Part shown: positions 32,762-39,044 of the stretch, one piece after another
Numbering within the stretch: the stretch's first letter is position 1
Layout: the number at the start of each line of letters is the position of its first letter
DNA from: Gemmatimonadales bacterium
GTDB lineage: Bacteria; Gemmatimonadota; Gemmatimonadetes; Longimicrobiales; Gaopeijiaceae
Assembly: GCA_007692605.1 (NCBI GenBank)
Contig: REBS01000099.1
Span: 1 to 39,044, forward strand
Direction of reading: 5' to 3'
Length of the DNA stretch: 39,044 bases
Translations under genes and position numbers: made by a program
The notes under the pieces: model-generated
Told to the model about the DNA's origin: nothing
Seen by the model: the letters and a program-made list of their open reading frames with translations, nothing else
Databases searched by the model: none

Positions 32762-34096
32762 TCAGACGGAATCCGCACCCGGCTCCATCCCGCGCTCGAC
32801 CTCCTGCTCCCGGGCCTGCCGGACCTGCGCCCGCCCGAGCCAGACGGCGAGTCCGCCCCAGACGATGGCCAGGGGCACGGCGAGCGAGGCGAGGCCGGCG
32901 AGCCCCATCCCCAGCTTGCCCAGAAGCCCCTCGGTCCAGGCGCCGGTCACGTCACCCGCGCGGTACACGAAGGTGTCGATGAAGGCCTTGGACTTGTACT
33001 TGTCCTCGCGGCTCACGACGGTGTAGAGGGTCTCGCGGGCCGGACGCATGATCGCCCGCTGCACGGCGCGGAAGCACGCCTCGAAGACGATCAGCGCGGC
33101 CAGGGTGCCGACCACCGCGAGCCCGATGAAGCCGAAGAAGACCGTGATCGGGAGCAGCGCCAGCGCCACATGCACGCCGAGCCGCTTCATGATGTGCCCC
33201 GCCACGATGAGCTGCAGGATCAGGGTGGCCACCTGCGTGATCAGGTCGATCTGCCCGAAGACCCGGGTCCGCATGTCGAGGTCCTCGCCCAGCTCGGCGA
33301 CCATCGCGAGCCGGGTGAAGTAGAGGAAGGTCGCCATGATCGCCAGGATGATGACGAAGGCCATGATCCCCATCAGGTAGCGCGACTTGAAGACCGCCCG
33401 GAAGCCCTCCCACGCGCTCCCCCCGATGATTTCCTTCGGATCGATGGCCGGAGGAGCCTCGGGGTCGCCCTCGGCCGCTGCGGCGGCCCGCTCCGGCTGG
33501 AGCCAGGTGACGAGCCAGGCCGCTCCGACGGCCAGCAGAAGAAATCCGACCGCCACCAGGATGAGGGAAGGGGTGCCGAGCGGCTCGGCCAGAATCGAGG
33601 CCAGGAAGGGGCCGAAGATCGCCCCCGAGGTCCCTCCCACGGCGATCACGGCGAAGAACCGCTTGCTCTGCTCGAGCGAGAAGCGATCCGCCATGAGCGC
33701 CCAGAAGACCATCGTCACGAACAGGTTGAAGACGCTGAACCAGACGTAGAAGACCCGCCCCGAGATCTCGCCGGTCGCCTCGGGAGCGAAGGTGAGCAGC
33801 CCGTAGAACACGAGCAGCGAGGCCGAGAAGAAGGCGTACGTCGCCGCGATGAACGACATGCGACGGAAACGGGCCACGAGCCATCCGAAGACCGGGTTCA
33901 CGGCCAGCGTCACCAGCGCGGTCCCGATGAAGAGCCAGCGTACGGTGTCGAGGCCGCTCTGCATGCCCAGGGCCTCGCGTGCGGGGCGCAGCACCATGAG
34001 TGCCGTGAGGATACAGAAGAAGAAGGCGGCGGCGGCGAGCACCGGACCGACCTCTTCCCGGCGGACGTTCGTGATGCGCTCGAGCATTCCGGACAT
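32762..34096 (-). CDS. NTP/NDP exchange (ATP/ADP translocase-like) MFS-type transporter
   Basis: The 444-residue protein begins with LMVLRPAREALG, the conserved R-P-x-R-E-x-L segment, and has about 11-12 membrane helices. VFGQIDLITQVATLILQL and RAIMRPARETLYTVVSREDKYKSKAFIDTFVYRAGD are typical of the Tlc/AAA-family relatives found in non-parasitic bacteria. In obligate intracellular bacteria this family exchanges ATP and ADP; in free-living bacteria the substrate is untested. It lies upstream of kdkA on the same strand, 54 nt away, and divergent from the Tat aldo/keto reductase gene. Confidence 0.85.
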   Translation of the reverse strand: MSGMLERITNVRREEVGPVLAAAAFFFCILTALMVLRPAREALGMQSGLDTVRWLFIGTALVTLAVNPVFGWLVARFRRMSFIAATYAFFSASLLVFYGLLTFAPEATGEISGRVFYVWFSVFNLFVTMVFWALMADRFSLEQSKRFFAVIAVGGTSGAIFGPFLASILAEPLGTPSLILVAVGFLLLAVGAAWLVTWLQPERAAAAAEGDPEAPPAIDPKEIIGGSAWEGFRAVFKSRYLMGIMAFVIILAIMATFLYFTRLAMVAELGEDLDMRTRVFGQIDLITQVATLILQLIVAGHIMKRLGVHVALALLPITVFFGFIGLAVVGTLAALIVFEACFRAVQRAIMRPARETLYTVVSREDKYKSKAFIDTFVYRAGDVTGAWTEGLLGKLGMGLAGLASLAVPLAIVWGGLAVWLGRAQVRQAREQEVERGMEPGADSV

Positions 34097-34245
34097 CGGG
34101 CTCCCCGTTGGCTTGCTGGGCGGAAGGCAAACCGTTCAAGTTTTGACGAATGCCCGGGAGAGTACCGGGCCGGGGCGGGGATCGCAAGTCGAATCGGGGT
34201 GTTTCACAGGTGTGGCGCGAATGGGCGCGTGTCGGGTCGGGGGCC

Positions 34246-34263
34246 GTGGATTTAACGATTCAC
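34246..34263. promoter_or_regulatory. Imperfect 18-bp palindrome in a divergent intergenic gap
   Basis: GTGGATTTAACGATTCAC has matching outer arms (GTGxAT/ATxCAC) around a non-palindromic centre. It is in the 264-bp gap between the divergent nucleotide-transporter-like and aldo/keto reductase genes, where both promoters should lie, and is AT-rich relative to the flanks. Operator role is speculative. The rest of the gap shows no gene. Confidence 0.2.
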
Positions 34264-34360
34264 CTGGGGCCACGGTCGTCAGAAGGTGAGGCTCGGTTCA
34301 CCCAACGGCTGCGCCTCTACTCGCGGGACGCTCAACTCACATCAAGCTCAGGAGTTTCCG

Positions 34361-35323
34361 ATGGTCTCTCGACGCGACTGGTTGAAGATTACCGCCGCTG
34401 CCGGCGCGGCGCTTTCGCTTCCCCCCTCGCTCCTTCGGGCGATCGAAGGTGGGACCCTCCGCCAGGAACTCATTCGCCGGGCCGTTCCCTCGACCGGCGA
34501 GCAGCTTCCCATCGTGGGACTCGGCAGCTCCGCGACCTTCTCGCAGGTGGCCCGGAGCGAGGACTACAGCCAGCTCGGCCAGGTTCTCTCGGCGATGGTT
34601 GAGCACGGTGGGACGGTCTTCGACACCGCGCCGGGGTACGGGGCCTCCGAAGAGGTGGCCGGCCGGATCGCCAACGACCTGGGAATCGACCAGGATATCT
34701 TCTGGGCCACCAAGGTGAATGTCGCCGGCCGGGGAGACGGGGTTGCCGACCCGGATGCGGCGCGGGCCCAGATCGCCACCTCCTTCGAGAGGATCCAGAA
34801 GCACCCGATCGACCTGATCCAGGTGCACAACCTGGGGGACATCCCGACCCAGATGGGAATCCTCAAGGAGATGAAGGAAGAGGGACGGATCCGCTACATC
34901 GGCGTGACCTCGACGAGCGAGGGGCGCTACGGCGATCTGGCCGACGTGATGCGCAACGAGCCCGTCGACTTCATCGGCGTCGACTACGCGGTCGACAACC
35001 GGAGCGCCGAGGAGATGATCCTCCCGCTGGCTCAGGAGCGGGGGATCGGGGTGCTCGTCTACGCGCCCTTCGGACGGACCCGGCTCTGGAACCGGGTCGA
35101 CGGGCGCGACGTGCCGGCGTGGGCATCCGAATTTGACGCGACGAGCTGGGCGCAGTTCTTTATCAAGTTCGCAGCGTCGCATCCGGCGGTGACGGTCGTC
35201 ACCCCCGCGACGAGCCGTCCGGAGCACATGATCGATAACATGGGCGGGGCAATGGGGCGAATCCCGGACGATTCGGAGCGCCGCCGGATGATCGAGCTGG
35301 TCGAAGGCCTTCCCATGGCCTGA
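34361..35323 (+). CDS. Tat-exported aldo/keto reductase
   Basis: Residues 1-30 form a twin-arginine signal (SRRDWLK then a hydrophobic AAAGAALSLPPSL), so the protein is exported folded. The remainder is an aldo/keto reductase barrel with the full catalytic set: Asp88 and Tyr93 in FDTAPGYGASE, Lys118 in ATKVN, His156 in QVHN. It binds NAD(P) in relatives; a cofactor-bound periplasmic form is consistent with Tat export. The ATG at 34361 has GGAG 6 nt upstream; an earlier GTG would add a non-conserved segment before the signal. The substrate is unknown. Confidence 0.92.
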   Translation: MVSRRDWLKITAAAGAALSLPPSLLRAIEGGTLRQELIRRAVPSTGEQLPIVGLGSSATFSQVARSEDYSQLGQVLSAMVEHGGTVFDTAPGYGASEEVAGRIANDLGIDQDIFWATKVNVAGRGDGVADPDAARAQIATSFERIQKHPIDLIQVHNLGDIPTQMGILKEMKEEGRIRYIGVTSTSEGRYGDLADVMRNEPVDFIGVDYAVDNRSAEEMILPLAQERGIGVLVYAPFGRTRLWNRVDGRDVPAWASEFDATSWAQFFIKFAASHPAVTVVTPATSRPEHMIDNMGGAMGRIPDDSERRRMIELVEGLPMA

Positions 35324-35356
35324 GTCCGCCGTTCACCTTCAGCCCCGCTGGAGACC

Positions 35357-37378
35357 ATGGACCCTGATACACGAGGTTCCACGCGTTCGCTCCGGCTCCG
35401 CCCGCCTCCCCGATGGGGGGTGCGCGGGGTCGGAGCGTTCGTCGTTTCCGCCCTGGTGCTGGCCTTCGGGGTGGCCCTGACCCCCGGAAGTCTCGAGGCC
35501 CAGAACCGGGAACTGATCATCGAGGACTTCGACTCGGTGATCGAGATTCGTCCGGACGGGAGCTTCGATGTCACCGAGACCCTCCGGGTGAATTTCATCG
35601 GTTCGTGGAACGGGCTCGAGCGCGAGCTCTTCTTCGACCATGAGACCGCCGGGGGACGCCAAACCCGTTTCCAGCTCGAGCTGGGAGAGATCACCGATGG
35701 CTCGGGGAACCCCCTCGAGGTGGATCGATCCGGGATCCGACGGGGGATCTCGCTTCGGATCTGGGTTCCCGGAGCGAACAACGCCGTCCGGACCGTCGTG
35801 ATCCGCTACCGGGTGCGCGACGGTCTGCGCTTCTTCGAGCCGCAGGGCGACCCGGAGGCGTGGGACGAACTCTACTACAATGTGACGGGGCATGGCTGGC
35901 GGGTGCCGGTCACGGCCGCGAGAGCCCGGATTCGCCTCCCCGAAGGACTCGAGCCGACCGGCGCCTGGGGCTACACCGGATCCGACGGCTCCACGGAGCA
36001 GGCGGTGCAGGTCGCCCAGATGGATTCCGAGGTGCGCGTCACCTCGCTGCGGGAGTTCCGGGCGGGCGAGGGGCTGACGGTGTCGGTCACCTGGCCCGCG
36101 GGGGTGATTCCCCGGCCCTCGACGGCCGGCCGCGCACGGGCCGGACTCGTCATGTACTGGCCCATGGGGCTGCCCGTGGCGGCCCTGTTCGGGATGCTCG
36201 GCCTGTGGGTCCGCAAGGGGCGGGATCCCTACCGTGGGTCGGTGATGGTCGAATACGAGCCGCCCGACGACCTGACGCCCGCCGAAGTCGGCACCCTGAT
36301 CGACCACAAGGCCGAGATGCACGATATCACCGCGACCCTTGTGGATCTGGCCGTGCGCGGCTACCTGCGCATCGAAGAGGTCGAAAGGAAGGGAGGGATC
36401 CCCTTCCTCTCGAGCCGCAAGGAGGAGTGGGTCTTCCACCAGACCCGCCCGAAGTCCAGCTGGAAGGAGCTGGCTCCGCATGAGCGCGCCTACATCACCG
36501 GGCTCTTTGCGGATGCCCTGAAGGGGGAGTCGGGCACCTTCGATCTGGGCGAGTGGTTCAGCTACTTCGGCGACTCCTTTCGGGAGTGGCGAAAGGCTCG
36601 TCGCGAAGATCGCAGCTTCGACGCGCACGGCTACATGCAGGACTGGTTCTCCGAGCGCAGGGAATCCGAAGGCGAAGGCGAGCCGGTGCGGGGCGAGGAC
36701 ATCATGGTCCAGGTCAAGCTCTCGGAGCTCGAAAACAAGTTCTACACGCACATCGAGAAGATCCGGACCAAGATCTACAAGGAGCTCAAGCGGCGCGGGC
36801 TCTACCTGCGCAGGCCCGACCACCAGGTCGCGCGCTGGGTGGGATTCGGTGCGGTGATCCTGTTCGCGGCGGTCATCCTGGGGATCATGGCGGCCCAGCC
36901 CCCCTTCCTCCACCAGCACTTTCCGGAGCCCATCCCCCTGGGGCTGGGGCTGGCCCTTTCGGGGCTGGCGATCATGGTGGTCGGACAGGGGATGGGGGTC
37001 CGCACCGAGCAGGGCTCCAGGGCCCGTGCCCACATCCTGGGATTCAAGGAGTTCCTGGAGCGGGTCGAGTCGGACTACTACCAGCGGGTGGTGACCTCGC
37101 CCGAGCTCTTCGAGAAGTACCTGCCGTACGCAATCGCCCTGCAGGTGGAGTCGCGCTGGGCGAAGGCCTTCGAGGGGATCTACCGGGAGCCGCCGGACTG
37201 GTATCGGGGCAGCAGCGGCTCGGCGGGCTTTCGCCCCACGGCGTTTGCGGCCAGCCTGAACTCGCTGTCGACCAGTGCGAGCCGGACCATGTCGTCGTCG
37301 CCCGGAGGATCGTCGGGCTCCGGAGGGGGCGGCAGCTCGGGGGGTGGCTCGGGTGGTGGGGGTGGCGGAGGCTTCTGA
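35357..37378 (+). CDS. DUF2207 domain-containing membrane protein with Gly-rich tail
   Basis: A 673-residue protein with a signal/anchor segment (about 27-47), an extracytoplasmic DUF2207 domain starting LIIEDFDSVIEIRPDGSFDVTETLRVNF, a membrane helix near 270, a large cytosolic-facing middle region with EVGTLIDHKAEMHDITATLVDLAVRGYLRIEE (winged-helix-like, typical of the family), two further helices (about 493-545), a second conserved block (EFLERVESDYYQRV, PYAIALQVESRWAKAFE) and a C-terminal run dominated by Gly and Ser. All match the DUF2207 architecture. Function is unknown in the family. Confidence 0.92.
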   Translation: MDPDTRGSTRSLRLRPPPRWGVRGVGAFVVSALVLAFGVALTPGSLEAQNRELIIEDFDSVIEIRPDGSFDVTETLRVNFIGSWNGLERELFFDHETAGGRQTRFQLELGEITDGSGNPLEVDRSGIRRGISLRIWVPGANNAVRTVVIRYRVRDGLRFFEPQGDPEAWDELYYNVTGHGWRVPVTAARARIRLPEGLEPTGAWGYTGSDGSTEQAVQVAQMDSEVRVTSLREFRAGEGLTVSVTWPAGVIPRPSTAGRARAGLVMYWPMGLPVAALFGMLGLWVRKGRDPYRGSVMVEYEPPDDLTPAEVGTLIDHKAEMHDITATLVDLAVRGYLRIEEVERKGGIPFLSSRKEEWVFHQTRPKSSWKELAPHERAYITGLFADALKGESGTFDLGEWFSYFGDSFREWRKARREDRSFDAHGYMQDWFSERRESEGEGEPVRGEDIMVQVKLSELENKFYTHIEKIRTKIYKELKRRGLYLRRPDHQVARWVGFGAVILFAAVILGIMAAQPPFLHQHFPEPIPLGLGLALSGLAIMVVGQGMGVRTEQGSRARAHILGFKEFLERVESDYYQRVVTSPELFEKYLPYAIALQVESRWAKAFEGIYREPPDWYRGSSGSAGFRPTAFAASLNSLSTSASRTMSSSPGGSSGSGGGGSSGGGSGGGGGGGF

Positions 37379-37394
37379 CCCGTCAGGGGGTCAG
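37375..37394. terminator. Hairpin containing the stop codons of convergent DUF2207 and cyclophilin genes
   Basis: CTGACCC (37375-37381) pairs with GGGTCAG (37388-37394) around a 6-nt loop. The DUF2207 stop TGA is in the left arm and the cyclophilin stop (TCA at 37383-37385) is in the loop, so the hairpin covers the whole 4-nt gap between the genes. No T-run is present. Confidence 0.4.
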
Positions 37395-38084
37395 GACCCA
37401 TGCCCGGTGGATCATGTCCAGGCGGGGGAACTCCGCGGCCAGGTAGGGTTCGCCGGCTTCCTGGATCCGACCCTGCGAGGGGCCGTCCCCTCGCGGAGCG
37501 CCCTCGCCGTACCCGTCGTAGATCCGGTCCACCGAATCCATCCCTCCGGTGACCCGACCGAAGGGCGCGAAGCCCATGGGGTCCAGCCGCTCGTTGTCGA
37601 CCCGATTGATGAACAGCTGCACGGTGCGGGTGTCCGGGCCCCCGGTGGCGAAGGTGATCGTGCCTCGCTCGTTCGAGGCCTCGACCGGATCGTCCGGGAT
37701 CCGGGTGCCCCTCCATGCAGCGGAAATCTCGGGGTCGGCGTGGATTCCGAACTGCGCCATGAAGTTCGGGATCACCCGGTAGAAGCGGAGCCCGTCGTAG
37801 AACCCGTGGTCGACCAGGTTGAAGAAGCGGTCGGCGCCGAGGGGGGCCCAGTCCCGGTAGACCTCGACGACGAAGTCCCCTGCGGTGGTCTCGAAGAGCA
37901 CCTTGAAGGTGTCCGGCGCGGTCCGGTTGAGCTCCGGTGCCGTGGGATCGAGGAGGACGCTCGGGGCATCCTCGGGCTCGGGGGCCGGCGGGCCGGTCTC
38001 GGGCGTGGTCGAGGCGGTCGAGGCGCAGGCCGAGAGGGCGAGCACCAGGGGGAGTGCGATCCAGGATCGAAGGTCGAGTCTCAT
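37383..38084 (-). CDS. Lipoprotein cyclophilin-type peptidyl-prolyl isomerase
   Basis: A 233-residue protein with a lipobox (LSAC, Cys20), a Pro/Glu-rich linker, and a cyclophilin domain (from about 62): VLFETTAGDFVVEVYRDWAPLGADRFFNLVDHGFYDGLRFYRVIPNFMAQFGIHADPE, then FATGGPDTRTVQLFINRVDNERLDPMGFAPFGRVTGGMDSVDRI. The key arginine and phenylalanine of the FYR-VIxxFMxQ region are kept. It should isomerise prolyl bonds in the periplasm, helping outer-membrane protein folding. The start overlaps the upstream solenoid gene's stop by ATGA, so it is translationally coupled. Confidence 0.93.
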   Translation of the reverse strand: MRLDLRSWIALPLVLALSACASTASTTPETGPPAPEPEDAPSVLLDPTAPELNRTAPDTFKVLFETTAGDFVVEVYRDWAPLGADRFFNLVDHGFYDGLRFYRVIPNFMAQFGIHADPEISAAWRGTRIPDDPVEASNERGTITFATGGPDTRTVQLFINRVDNERLDPMGFAPFGRVTGGMDSVDRIYDGYGEGAPRGDGPSQGRIQEAGEPYLAAEFPRLDMIHRAWVLTP

Positions 38085-39044
38085 CGGAAGCGGGCGTTGA
38101 TCAGGGGAAGGATGCGAAAGGGAGCCGGGTTCGCGTCGACGCGATTCAGGAGTCCGATCTGCACCCCGTTCAGTTCGCGTGTCTGATTGAAGATACCGAT
38201 CGAGAGTCCGGATTGTACCTCGGTGCGGTGATAGCCCGCCACCGAGACCCCCTTGAGGTCGGGAACATCGACCCAGACCGCCCCCGTCGCGCCCCGCGCA
38301 CTGCCGGCCCGGACCCGGTACCCGGCCAGGGTCAGCCACTGCACCCGCTCCGCCGCCTCGACGGTGATCCCGCCCAACGTCACGCCATGGATGCCCCCCC
38401 CGGCCACCACCCCGAAGCCCGCCGCGGTCAACCCGCGCAGGTCGGCGCCGGTCACCACGCCGAGCCCCGCCACGGTGATGCCCTCGATCCCCTCTCCCCC
38501 CACGACGGCGAGCCCGGCCGCGTGCGCTCCCCGCATCGTACCGCCGGCGATGGTCGCGAGCCCGCTCGCTCCCACCCCCGTCATCTCGTCTCCGGCGATC
38601 AGGGCGAGGCTGGCGGCGTGCACGCCGCGCATGTCGTCGCCGGCGATGGCGACGAGCCCCCCGGCGCCCACGCCGGTCATCGATGCCCCGGCGGTCAGCG
38701 ACAGCCCGGCGCTGTGGACGCCCCGCATGTCCTCCCCGGCGATCGTGGCGAGCCCCGAGGCCGCCACGCCGGTCAGGTTCTCGCCGGCCACGGTCGCGAG
38801 CCCGCTGAGGTGGATGCCCGACGCGTCGGTTCCCGAAACGTTTGCGAGCCCGCTCAGCCCGACTCCCGAGAAGGAGCCTCCCGACACCACGGCGGCGCCG
38901 CCGATCCCAACCCCCCGGAATCGCTCGCCCGCCACCGCGGCGCCGCCCCCCAGCGCGACCCCCGTGATCCGGGTCTCGCCCACGGCCCCCCCGATCCCCA
39001 CCGCCAATCCGCGGATCTCGCCCGCCTGCGGACCGGCGAGCCCG
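38081..39044 (-). CDS. Surface solenoid protein of 16-residue repeats, LA_2272-like C terminus (5' end missing)
   Basis: The frame continues off the right edge with the same repeat pattern, so the N terminus is outside the window. The visible part (about 320 residues) is a string of 16-residue repeats close to GVxxxGLATIAGEDMR, predicted to stack as a beta-solenoid. Alternate copies end in Thr and Arg and begin GVH or GVG, giving a 32-residue super-repeat. The last 40 residues, with LSIGIFNQTRELNGVQIGLLNRV and FRILPLINARF, match the end of LA_2272-type surface-repeat proteins. A start-type TTG at 39007 exists but lies mid-repeat. It is probably exported to the cell surface; the cyclophilin gene coupled by ATGA could aid its folding. 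Confidence 0.8.
   Translation of the reverse strand, partial: GLAGPQAGEIRGLAVGIGGAVGETRITGVALGGGAAVAGERFRGVGIGGAAVVSGGSFSGVGLSGLANVSGTDASGIHLSGLATVAGENLTGVAASGLATIAGEDMRGVHSAGLSLTAGASMTGVGAGGLVAIAGDDMRGVHAASLALIAGDEMTGVGASGLATIAGGTMRGAHAAGLAVVGGEGIEGITVAGLGVVTGADLRGLTAAGFGVVAGGGIHGVTLGGITVEAAERVQWLTLAGYRVRAGSARGATGAVWVDVPDLKGVSVAGYHRTEVQSGLSIGIFNQTRELNGVQIGLLNRVDANPAPFRILPLINARFR

Overview
The window is a GC-rich (roughly two-thirds G+C), gene-dense chromosomal stretch from a diderm (Gram-negative type) bacterium. It has several outer-membrane-type lipoproteins with Big_2 (Ig-like) domains, a Kdo kinase that implies LPS, a surface-repeat protein, and a BTAD regulatory domain fused to PEGA, FGE-like and hydrolase modules. 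This mix is typical of Gemmatimonadota and related phyla; that placement is an inference and no rRNA or marker gene is present to fix it. I found no tRNA, rRNA, CRISPR array, insertion sequence or phage gene, so it reads as core or flexible chromosome rather than a mobile island.

Left part (1-10,169): the 3' portion of a membrane-anchored BTAD/PEGA/FGE-like/hydrolase fusion, a leucine-rich-repeat lipoprotein, a YihY/BrkB membrane protein, and then a minus-strand cluster made of an S1C serine protease, MoxR AAA ATPase, DUF58 protein and BatA-like VWA protein, followed after a structured 83-nt gap by a His-rich lipoprotein. Between 10,170 and 10,936 lies the largest gene-free stretch, with two different short tandem repeat arrays and a cluster of TGTGGA/TCCACA hexamers.

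Middle part (10,937-25,794): a renalase-like FAD oxidoreductase and a secreted cyanophycinase-like lipoprotein; a compact minus-strand molybdate operon (XRE-PBP regulator, modA, modB, modC) with overlapping genes and a candidate direct-repeat operator; an MFS transporter and yhbY; then a translationally coupled pair, an APC transporter with two Usp domains and a P2-type cation ATPase, divergent from cysM and a beta-carbonic anhydrase.

Right part (25,817-39,044): a Big_2/ZU5/propeller lipoprotein, a tandem HD-GYP protein with a degenerate first half, a small membrane protein, serC, a DUF1328 protein, an NmrA-like dehydrogenase, kdkA next to an ATP/ADP-translocase-like transporter, a Tat-exported aldo/keto reductase, a DUF2207 protein, a lipoprotein cyclophilin, and a truncated-by-window surface solenoid protein of 16-residue repeats.

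The most interesting points are the cysteine-free FGE-like receptor/hydrolase fusion, the TGTGGA plus tandem-repeat intergenic region, the molybdate operon run by a PBP-type one-component regulator instead of ModE, the APC-Usp/P-ATPase pair, and the 32-residue super-repeat of the terminal solenoid protein.
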